This document shows positions 11,004-20,863 of a DNA stretch of 64,000 bases, one piece after another. Under the pieces are notes generated by a model. The model made no database searches. It was not told the origin of the DNA and saw only the letters and a list, made by a program, of their open reading frames with translations. Both the position numbers and the translations under genes were made by a program. The DNA lies in assembly GCA_021396245.1 (NCBI GenBank), contig WNYE01000129.1, positions 1 through 64,000 on the forward strand, given 5' to 3'. The first letter of the stretch is position 1, and every line of letters begins with the position of its first letter. This DNA is from Sporothrix humicola (lineage: Eukaryota; Ascomycota; Sordariomycetes; Ophiostomatales; Ophiostomataceae).

Positions 11004-14000
11004 AAATAAAGGCATAACACTTTTAGGAGCAGTGGTGGCTCGACCGTTCGGATAGTCGGTCGATGTACCGGGCGCCTTTTGTGTCCTCGAGTCTTTCTGA
11101 TTTCTTATCCCCTGCCCTCGCTCCCAATAAGGCGTCTCCCAAAACGTCGGGGGCGTTTCGACTTTTGTTTTGGCGTGGAGGCTGTCCCGCGCCAACGACG
11201 GAGACGCAGCCTTCCGAATGACGACAGGAGAAAGACGGGCAGGGAGTCAAGAGATAATATTACAAAAAAAATAAGATTAATAAAGAAAACGGAAACAAGA
11301 AACAGGACAAGCCGTCAAAACAGGGACCTTTTCCTCTGTTTTCCCGAGGCTTGCCGGACAAGGGCTGCGGAATTTTGTGCTTTTGTTCTCGTGATGGGGC
11401 CGCTTCTGTCTTTTGCCTTGATTTCTCGCGTTCTTACTGTTTTATTTATTGTTTTATTTATCGTCCCTTCGCATCTCGTCTTTTTTTTTTCCCTAACAAG
11501 ACCCTTGTCTGCCCGTGTTTATGTTTTGCATTTGCTTTCTGCTGCCTTGTTGCCTCCGTGGTGCGACGAAACAATATCAAGAGCTATGCATTGTTTGTTT
11601 GTTTGCTTTGGTATTCTTGCCACTTACGACGAGCGTATTTAGATGCTGCTGTTTTTGCATGTTCTCACCTTTTATTTTATTTCGTAAAGATCCGTCTTGC
11701 CCCTCATTTTTTTTTATCGCCCTCAGTATGCACGATGTAAGATACAGGGGATCGTGGCTTGTTTGACGGGCAGATTTCTTGGCATTGTCACAGGACTGGT
11801 GCACACAAGAAACACAAGAAACAAAAAAGAGTGGTAAAATGGTAACCCAACAAGCCAGCAAGCCTACAAGAAACAAAAGGGAGTGCACGGTCTTCCGTTG
11901 GCCATGGAAAGAGGGAAAGGTGCACGAGCAAAACAAGCAAAACCAACAGGCTTTCCACTCTGACATTGGTGGCATCAGCCGAGCGTGTGATGCAATGTGT
12001 GAGGAGTGCACAAAATATTAACGGGGAGATGCTGTGCTGCGTGTTAATATGTAAAGGGCTGATATTTGACATGAACGGGGAATGATAATCTGGAGACAAT
12101 TTATTCTTTCATCCACTACATCGACAAGGCTCTGTTGTTAGCTTTCTTTGTCCCTTTTACCGTTCCGATCCGGATGAGCCGCCTGCAAGATTGGTTCTTA
12201 TCAAGACATGAAAACAGCAACAAAAACGTCAGGAATACGTCGTCAGAAAGAGGGTCTGGACACGAAAATAAGGTTTGTCGTTCTCTGTTCTCTGACGAGG
12301 GGTTCGTTGGGGATCTTGGTCTTGCGGTCTTCTGGGCCTTCTTGGCTCTGGTTCTAGCTCTGGACTGTGTTGCCTGACGGCGTGACGGTAGGGGGTTCCT
12401 GGAAGAGTCCCTGTCGGCATCGTGCTCCTCTTCGTCTGTCTTGCCTCTTCCTCCTGTCAAAAGGGTCTGTGTCTGCGTGTTTGACGACAGGTTTCGACGA
12501 CATCTTTGCGGGACAGTTGTTACAGGACTGAGCTTGACTCGATTTCTTGTTGTGTGATTGGTGGAAAGTCGCCTCTGGGCTCCACCCCCACAGGCCCCCG
12601 CTATGCAGCCTCGAGCCCCTTCCCCTTTTATCGACGCCGCCAGCCTGCCAGGCCAGACCGCTAAACACTAACACAGACCGCACGCTATCGGGCGCTATCA
12701 AGGCGCTAACGTCACCTGTAGCCACTGTATTTTACAGCACCCTACCGCAGCACCCACCACAGTAGCGATCAAAACAGCCCCTGGACGCCGGCAGCTAAAC
12801 GTTAAAACTTGACGGATTCTTGGGAAATCCTCCGTTTTGAAAAGTTGCTTTTGTATTTTGATTTTCTCTCACTTACAAAACGTCCAAACCCTCCGTCTTA
12901 TGTTCTCACGTCTGGCCCCGGCCCGGCCTGGCCTCTCGTATCTCGTCTCCGTCTGTTTGGTTTGACATGGGACTAGCCCCCGGTTGAAACATCTCGATCG
13001 TTTCTCGCAGTGCCTTGAGCGAGTTTAAAGATGTGAAGGAGTTACTGAGAAAAGAGTATTTGCCATGTGTAAAATACACGAGCTACGATCGTGATAAAGC
13101 GGCCTATTCTATTTATTTTTAGATGTGTTGTTTTTATTCTTAGGTCGGTTTTCCAGTTTATTTTGAAAAACAATCCGCATCGATATCGGTATTCATCCAC
13201 TCTTTCATCCACTCGGATCATAAATGGAGAACATCTCAGACACAAACGTGGAAAATAGATACAAAAATAGAGGTCCGCTGGTGAGAAGACATAAAATAGC
13301 ACACCAAAGAGCCCCCAAAGAAAGACCACCGTTTCGTTCGGTTGCGTCGAGTGTGGGCTGCGTCAACTTTGGTCCTGTCCCTTGAAACTCGCTACGGCTC
13401 TGGCGCAATTTCGACCAAGCAGAGAGCACTCCCCAAAACAGTAGGCGCCCGTGACCGCCCAAAAACCCTTTCCCTCTTTCAGAAAACCGGCGAAGTCGAG
13501 TGCTACCTTCTGCAGGTACGCCAGCGCACAGGCCCCAGAACCGTCCAGGGGTGCTTTTGGTGCTCTTACTGTGTATCTAAAAGAAGAGCAACGAAAACGG
13601 CAAGATTGTCTTCACTTTTGTCTTTCTTCGCCAATTGTCACTTGATTGTTTATGGTGGCTATTTTGTGTCTATTTTTGCACACATTTCTGTGGAGAGAGA
13701 CATGACGAAACGTCTAGCAGAGTTGTTCAAGACATCAGGACAGGGTGCACAGGAAATGGCAAGTTCCGTCGAGAGAAACAAGACAGTCGGGGCACATTCT
13801 GTCAAATTAACGACATATCTCAGTTGGGGTGCTTTTTGTGTTTCTTCTTCAGCTGGGCGTGACATAGACTGTACTCCGTATTCCGTAGATGTCAAAAATT
13901 GATACGTCGTATGGCTGTGTGACTTTGTAAGAAAGAGACAGCCTTGCCGGACTGACCACATCCGGACATCCTTTAATTTCGGTGCTCTTTTGATGGCAGA

Positions 14001-15355
14001 GAGAGCATCAACGGCGAAATGATGATGTTGAAAATCATATTGAACAAAAGTATAAAGGTAAATCAGGAAGAATGCACATAGGCACGAAAATGAAGAGCGA
14101 AAGGAAAGAAAAAGAAAATCAAAACACTTCTCCGCGTTGAATACCAGACGAAAACAAATGCATTGAGCGAGCCAATGGACCAGAAAACGAGACTCGCCTC
14201 TTTTGCTCTCTTTTTCTCTCTTTTTCTCTTTCTCTGCACATTGTCTCCCCTCACCACGGCATGATTTGATCCCAGCTCCCGTGCTGCCCCAAGAGCAGTG
14301 TCGAACCGGGCAACAATGCCAGGGACCAGGGTCTGAGGGAGAAACGCACGCCAGAAGTGCTGTGATCCGCGCACGTCCATCTTTGTGCATCTGCGTGAAG
14401 ATGTTGTCTGAGCTGTCTTTGATTCTCATGGAAGATGTGTGATGGACAATCTTTATTTTGAGGCTATCTAGACCTAGACGTACGAAAGTATCTGGTAGAA
14501 TGAACGATGTATAGAAGTAAAATCTACAAGATGTTGCTTGATCTCATCTTGCACGGTCTACTCATGATATCCTCTTCGTTATCCCATGTTCATCTATTCT
14601 TTCTTTCCATTTTACTTTTCTTCACCTCTACGACGTACTCCATCTGAGGATCAACCAGCAAAGACCTGTCTTATTTTGTCACATCAAACGAGCAGAACCA
14701 CACATTCACATCCACTTCCACATCCACACATCCATCACTTCCTCCAAATCCACCAAATCCACCTCTGAACAGCCCACCAACCCACAAAGCTACCCCTTCT
14801 CCATCACGTCCCCTGTCTTATTCTTCGTGTTTACGGAGTAGTTTTTATCAGTCGTCTTCGTCTTTCGTCTTCCGTTTTGCCTTCGTCCTTACAAGGAAAG
14901 CCAAGACCATGACCATGTCGGACCAGAACTGGCCGGCCAAGACAAGGCCAACAAAACGCAGGCAACAAGCGCTGGCCGGCAGTCGAGGCACACGCGCACT
15001 TTACACATCGATGCAGCGGGCTGTTTGGAACAAAACTGCCTCGTTTTGTGTTTTTGCGTCCTTGTTTTGTGTGTTTGCCATGGAACAAGCTGTGCATGGG
15101 TTGGTGTTGATGAGGAAGTCGAGAGAAAGAGAGTCAAAGGACAAAGTAACATAATAATTGCAACACATTGTGTTGACAGAAACAGTAAATAAACATCACT
15201 ACGCAAGGCATCTCGAACTGTATTCTAAATGCCAACCAGTCAATAATCGATCAATTGTCGTGAAGTCCCGTGAAAATCAAAATACTGTCAATAAAAAAGA
15301 TGTTGACAGGCCTCCGTTTTAACCTCCGTTTCCGTCTTCCCCTCGCACCCACCGT

Positions 15356-15412
15356 CTCCAAACCCCAAACCACCCAAACCACCCAAACCACACCAAACCA
15401 CCCCCCTCCACC
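15356..15412. repeat. C-rich CCCAAACCA degenerate repeat
   Basis: Several imperfect copies of CCCAAACCA follow one another and end in a C6 run. The minus strand carries repeated GGG/GGGG runs separated by GGTTT, so it could form a G-quadruplex. It is not the TTAGGG telomere unit. Confidence 0.75.
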
Positions 15413-15719
15413 TTTGCTGTCCCCTTCCCCGTATCCGTCCCAAGTGGCCACCGCTTTGGCTGAACATCATGCAAGCCCGACAGTGTGGGATATCCTCTCT
15501 TTATTTTATGTCCTCTTCTTATTCTTTTATTCTTTTATTTATCTATTCTTTATTCTCCTCAACGCATTGTTCTGTGGTCCACCCCTGGCCCTCTCTGACC
15601 CTGGCCTGTTCTCCTCTCCCTGGCCTGGCCTGGCTTGGCCTGGATTTGCCTTGTGGACTCCCCTTCCGATCCTCCCCTCTCTTACATCCAGGGGACTTTT
15701 CACCTCTCTTGTCATCGTA

Positions 15720-15752
15720 GTTTCGTAGCTTTGTAGTTTCGTAGTTTCGTGG
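15720..15752. repeat. GTAGTTTC short tandem repeat
   Basis: Three to four imperfect copies of GTAGTTTCGTA-type units run head to tail in the upstream region of the Myb gene. This is a simple repeat only. Confidence 0.7.
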
Positions 15753-16577
15753 ACGGTCGTCCATTTTTGTTTATTTTATTACTTGTGCCGTCCCCAAGCA
15801 CATTTGTTAATATTGTTCCTTTCCCTTTCTTCTCTCTTTTTGCTCTTTCTTTTTCTTCTCTCTTTTTTTTTCCCTTTCCTCTTCCCCTTTGAAGGCTAAG
15901 AGAATCTTTCTTCCTTTTCTTCCTTTTTTTCGATCACGGCGCTGTTGCGTGTGTTCTGACTTTCTTTTCTTTTCACTTCACTTCTTCTCTCCTTTTTTCA
16001 AAACAATAGCAGCTGGCCTTTTTTTCATCAACCCACTTTCGTTTTTTATTACTCAAAAATTTCACTTTCTACGTTCTTTTCCACCGTCCAACTGGTTTGG
16101 CTGCCTTCCACTCTTTTGAAAAGACACAAAAAACATTCGCTTCTTCTTACTGCTTTTTTTTTCTTTACTTCTTTTTTTTCATTTTTGAATTCTTCTCTCG
16201 TTTGCGTGTAATCTGGTTTATTACTTTTTGACGGCTTCTCTTTACGATTCTCGACGACCCCTCGACTCTCTCTTTTCTCGGGATATTTCCATCGTCTAAA
16301 ACGAACCCTTTTCGCTTCTTTTCGTACGACCGTACTCATCCACCCACCGAGATTCCCTCCCTCTCGACGCTCGACTCTCGACCGTTGATTCTGTCTCCCG
16401 CCTCTTTTCTCGTCTTCGCCTTCTTTATTCTTGTCTCTTGTCTCCCGTCATTTTCTTTCCCTCGCCTCTCGCCTTGTCTTCTCGATATTCGATACTTGGT
16501 CGATTCAGTTCTCACCAATATCAACACCGATATCAAACCGCCAACCGCCCTTTTCTCTTCATAACCACAAAATCAAC

Positions 16578-17954
16578 ATGTCTCCGACTCTGCAAATGGC
16601 CTCTCCGGCCACTTACACGCCGACATCTGACGCCATGGACCGCCACGAATATGGCATCAACAAGAACCGCAAGCCGGCCTCCACCGGCGGTGGCCGCGCC
16701 TGGAGTGACGATGAGGTCAGTCATCTCCCGTCTTCCTTTTCTTTCCCATTGTAATCTGCTCCTAACCCCCCACAGGAAGTCTACCTTCTCCAGACACGCC
16801 TGCAGAAGATGCCGTACAAGCACATTGCAGCACACCTCAAGAAGACAGAGCTGGCCTGCCGGCTGCACTACCACCAGCTGAGCCACGGCAGCAACCGCCG
16901 CAAGCGCACAACCAGCGTCTCGTCCGGGTCGTCGACGGGCGGCCACTCGCCGATCATGGCAGGCGCTTCGATGCCGTCGCCGATCCACGAGCACGGCGGC
17001 CACCCCCAGAGCTCGCCCACGCCGTCACCGCCGGGCAGCTCGGGCAGCTATGGACACCACAACCACAGCTATGGCCATGGCCACCATGCCCACCACCAAC
17101 AACAACAGCACCACGGCATGCACAGCCACCACGCACACGGCGGAATGCACCAGCACCACACCGGCCACTCCATGCAGACGCACACGCCAACACACGGCCA
17201 CGGCCACGGCATCCACCTGCCGAGCATCAACACCGACATCAGCAACAACGCACACAACAACACCTCGTCGCCGCGCCTACCCACGATCTTGCCCAAGCCC
17301 GTGTCCATGACCCTGGCCCTGGTGACGGGCTCAAGCTCGGCGTCGGCATCCAACGCACCGCCGCACAGCGCACCCCTCCTGCCGGCGGCCACCTTCACGA
17401 CACGCACACCCACCAGCGCCACCGCACCCCGCTCGGCCACGACCAACTCGACCATGAAGGAGGGCATGCCCCCGAGCCTGCGCCTCGACTGCAGCGGCCT
17501 CCCTCCGCTGCCCCTGTCGTCGACCGGCCCGCATCACCCGGTCGACATGGCCCGCCTGCACGCCGTCTACGCCGGCCACCGCGCCTCGTTCTGGTCGGCC
17601 ATTGCCGGCGAGTACGGCCACGGGTCTAACCCGCTGGTCCTCGAGCAGGCTTGGCGCATGGGCGGCGGCTCGCTGCCGAGCCTGTCGTCGTCGTCGTCGA
17701 CGGGCGCCACTGCGACGCCGGCGACCGCCACCGTGGGCGCTGTCAACGGCACACCATTGACGCCTGGCACATCGCCCGACGAGCGTGAGGTCTTTTATGG
17801 CGTCAAGGGACAGTCTGCCGCTGCCCAGGCGGCCGCCGACAAGACACGCATCTCGGCCATCCTGGGCATCGACGCCAACCCGCGCAGCCCCAAGGAGCGC
17901 GAGATGGTGCGGCGGCTCGAGGAGGAGCGCGCCGTCGTTGCTCCTGTGGCGTAG
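16578..17954 (+). CDS. Myb/SANT-domain DNA-binding protein, 438 aa
   Basis: Exon 1 is 16578-16715 (46 codons) and exon 2 is 16776-17954. The 60-nt phase-0 intron has a GTCAGT donor, CTAAC branch and CACAG acceptor. Residues about 40-88 form a single Myb/SANT-like helix-turn-helix unit starting RAWSDDEEVYLLQ and continuing MPYKHIAAHLKKTELACRLH, the pattern seen in fungal Myb-like proteins. It is followed by a basic RRKR patch, a Pro/Ser/Gly linker, a long His/Gln-rich tract (about residues 125-200), a Thr/Ala-rich region, and a conserved-looking charged C-terminus (DKTRISAILGIDANPRSPKE). It probably acts in the nucleus as a sequence-specific regulator; the target is unknown. It is transcribed away from the left-edge gene across a 15 kb gene-free interval. 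Confidence 0.85.
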
Positions 17955-20863
17955 GGTGTGGTGTGTGTGGGTGTGTTTCGATCGGTGGCTATGTCTTCTT
18001 TCCGGGGTCTGGCGTTTTGCGGCTGGCAATCGTTTTGGTTCTTTTGTGTCCTGTCTTTTTGTTAGTGTTCGTTCTTCTGATTCTTGCTGTGCTTTCGTCA
18101 AGCTTTCCTTCTCTTCTTCGATCCACTCGTTCCAACAACTTTTTTCAACCACCATTTTTTCAACCTTCTTGCCCTGTCTTTCTTTTTTCATTTCTTCCTT
18201 TTTTCTTTGCTGGAACACGAGTGATGACTTGAAGACCTCCATATGACTGTGCGTGCAACTCCTTGTCGAGTCAACCATCCATTTTCTTTCTTTTCCTCAA
18301 TTCTTTTCCTCATCTCCTTTCTTCTCTCTCCTGATTTCCTGCTTCCTCATTCCCCGTGCATTTCTGCATATCCTCCCTTGTTTCTTGTGGTTTCTCCTTC
18401 TCCTTTGGACTTTCTGGCGGCGGTGCCTTTGTAACATTATGTCGAGCGACGGCGGCGACGGCGATAGTGATGGCGATAGCAAATGGTGTTGATATCGGGT
18501 GACGATATCGACATCGGTGATGATGACGGCCATAGGGGATCTCAAAAAATATCAACGTTTTCGTACCTGAACTCAATCTGCACTCTTTTTTGTCATTTGC
18601 CGTAAGACGTCACACGTCGTACTCCGCTTTCATGTACTTCGTACTCGGTACAATGTACTCCGTGGATACATACTTACCCCAGACAGGACGCACAAGGGCC
18701 CCATCGATCGCTCTCGCAGAAGCGGAATGGCTCGTTTGGTTGCGTGGAAAAGCTTGCGTGGGAGAGGACTGTAAAGTGGGATGTGAGCTGCTATTTTTGC
18801 ATTCTTGCGTGGGGAAGCGATCTGGAAATGCGTGGAGGCGGCGTGGGATGGGCACGTTCTGGGCGCGGGATGCCACAGGAAGGTGCAAGGGGCAGGAAAA
18901 AAAGAAAGGGAAGACTCCAGATTTCCAGATTTGAGCACCGGCAGACGTGATTGCCTGATTGGGAAACTGCGTCCAGCCTTGTTTACTTCTTTCCTTGTTT
19001 GACGTTGAGTGGTCTTTTACTGTGTCGTCTCTACATGGCGAACCAATGGCCACCTCGATGCTGTGACTGCACCTCTCGCATTCTCCTCTGCACCAATCTG
19101 TTGCCCAGATTTCTCCTCCGTAGACTCCGTGTTATCAATGGTTGTAGCTGCTGGGAATAACAAGCACACTTAATGCCACGGCGCCGATGCTCGGCCTCGC
19201 CTGCCAGTGTCAATCGTTCTTTCCCTCTTTGCCAACACCGTCTGTTCTTTCCTTGTTTGAATGGTTTCTAGTCATCATTCCTTCTCCCCCTCCTCTTGTC
19301 CCCTCTTTGCACCTCCTCCCTTTTTGTCCCCTTTTGTCTCCTCCTGTCCCATGAGCCCCCTCCTCGGTCCCTTCACCGCATTAATAGTACACGGCGTCAA
19401 TGGCAAACATGATGTCCCTGCGTGTGCACTCCGTTCCTGGTTGATGGCCCATTTGGCCCGAGGAGCGCCCGGGTTACCTTTTGTAGCTCACTAGCAGACC
19501 AACCTAGTGACTTAGCTGGTCTGGCCGCTCCTTCCCCAGTGCCGCATGGCCTACGATACCGTATCGGGCAAGGACTGGCCGCTGCTGGAGAAGAAGGAAA
19601 GAGGAAGGAAAACAAAAAGCACAGCAAAGAAGGAAAGAACAAGTGGAACGAGCAGAACAAAAAGAAGGAAAGAACATAAAATGAAAGGAAAAATGATCAA
19701 GAGATCAAGGCTCCTAAACGAACATCCAATGGCTTCTTTTCTCTTTCATCCCCTCACCTTTCGTCTTTCATTTGCCTCCTCACCTCTCTTGTTCCCCGCC
19801 TATGACCGTTGGCGAAGCTAAGCTAAGCTATTCCCACACCCTCGCTCCTCGATCCGTCACCGTCTTTCTCGTGGCTCCGATTCGCTCTCCGGACGAGTTG
19901 ATGCGGAGTTGAGTTGGTTCAGTTGGCTTTTCCTTTTGTCGCTCACTTTGCACACCTCCTTTTGCTAGCTTTTCCGCCAGTTTTCTCCATTTCCAGTCCA
20001 CTCTCCCAGGAGTGGACCTCCCGTCTCGAGTCCGCCGAAATCCTTTCTCCCGGCCTGCAGCAACGACGTAGCCAGGTGGAGAAAAACGCAAAAAGGTAGA
20101 CGAAAGAGAACAAGAGAATTATTAACGGGCTGGACTGGACTGAAGTAGGTCAAGCAGCTGAAAGAGGATTGCGAAAGAAGACGAAAACTGACGAAAGAAA
20201 ACGGAAAGTAGACACACAGACAGAAACATGACTGGTCCGCCCTGACCGGAATCCGAATTCGAGAAAAAGGAACACAAAAGGAGCACGCAAAAAGAAAAAC
20301 TCAAACCAGCCTGCCCAACAACCAATACAACACAACGCAAGCACCCTGCAGGCCACTGCCGATCGGGAATTTTGACTGTTTTTACAACAAGTCGACTCCC
20401 AAAACACACAACCCAAAAAGAGGAGTTCATCGGCCTGCATCGGCCTGCCCCCGGAACTGGGCCGGACTGTACCACACTTTTTCTTCTCGCGGACTCGGGC
20501 CAAAGTTGAGCATAACCAGAGGACGATCTCGGAAAAATTGCAACCAGCCAGAAGAGCAAGCTATTACTTATCAACAAAGCAATCCCAAAACATACCGAGC
20601 AGCTGCATCCGACGCCAACATCGTGGCTACATAGCGGTCTCTTCCTGCCCAAACACATTTTGACCGTCCTTTAAACTCTTTTCACCGTCCTCGTTTATTT
20701 TTATCCCATCTTCTCCATCCTTCCATCTTTAATCATCCCAATTGGACTCATCTCCACTCTTTCATACTTCCACCACATCTTTTCTCCAGACTCGAAGCCT
20801 GATACATCTCATCTACCTCCTCTCTCATCACAACCTCGCATCCCACGCTCTACACCCCACATC
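17955..20863. other. Gene-free interval between the Myb gene and the DHAD gene
   Basis: No coding frame is supported. There are scattered TACTCCG-type motifs at 18619-18664 (one near-copy TACTCCGTG at 18656-18664), AAGCTAAGCTAAGCTA at 19815-19830, and pyrimidine-rich leader DNA at about 20650-20860. A Leu3-like site is annotated separately. Confidence 0.5.
20451..20460. promoter_or_regulatory. Leu3/LeuB-like binding site (one mismatch) upstream of DHAD
   Basis: CCGGAACTGG differs by one base from the CCGGNNCCGG everted-repeat consensus of the fungal branched-chain amino acid regulator Leu3/LeuB. It lies about 400 bp before the dihydroxy-acid dehydratase start codon, a family that regulator is known to control. 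A single imperfect site could occur by chance. Confidence 0.3.

Larger units (their letters stand above)
10749..11076. mobile_element. Palindromic element with 43-48 bp terminal inverted repeats around a minisatellite core (candidate MITE/foldback element)
   Basis: The left arm, 10749-10796, and the right arm, 11034-11076, are inverted copies. Both start GGCGCCCGGTA and end GAGCCACC. They differ by two substitutions and a 5-nt insertion (AGATA) in the left arm. The immediately flanking octamers, TTTGGTGT (10741-10748) and TTTTGTGT (11077-11084), match at 7 of 8 positions and could be a target-site duplication. The interior is almost entirely the 9-bp GTAAGT-bearing minisatellite plus a short unique tail (about 11004-11033) and has no transposase. 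An 8-bp duplication would suit hAT-like mobilisation, but that assignment is inference. A fixed recombination or secondary-structure site remains possible. Confidence 0.6.
11085..16577. other. Gene-free interval; its right end is the promoter/leader of the Myb gene
   Basis: No supportable coding region. Features seen are TACTCCGTA at 13872-13880 and TACGGAGTA at 14832-14840, a CA/CCA-rich stretch at about 14690-14790, a C-rich CCCAAACCA repeat at about 15356-15412, and a strongly pyrimidine-rich region from about 15830 to 16577 immediately before the Myb start codon. The pyrimidine tract is typical of a fungal core promoter and long leader. Confidence 0.5.

Noticed and set aside
10551..11195. 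Open frames through the minisatellite and N gap (Leu-Thr or Cys-Lys repeats)
   Set aside because: They exist only because the 9-bp repeat and the Ns are stop-free; no start or flanking coding evidence.
13342..13902. 186-codon plus-strand frame in the gene-free interval
   Set aside because: No domain, unremarkable codon use, no splice context and no coding-like composition; length is within what chance allows in GC-rich DNA.
16716..16754. Read-through end of Myb exon 1 as a separate 107-aa protein
   Set aside because: The exon ends at a consensus donor and splicing continues the SANT domain without a break.
17331..18278. 315-codon minus-strand frame over the Myb gene
   Set aside because: It is a shadow of the repetitive coding sequence of the Myb exon 2.
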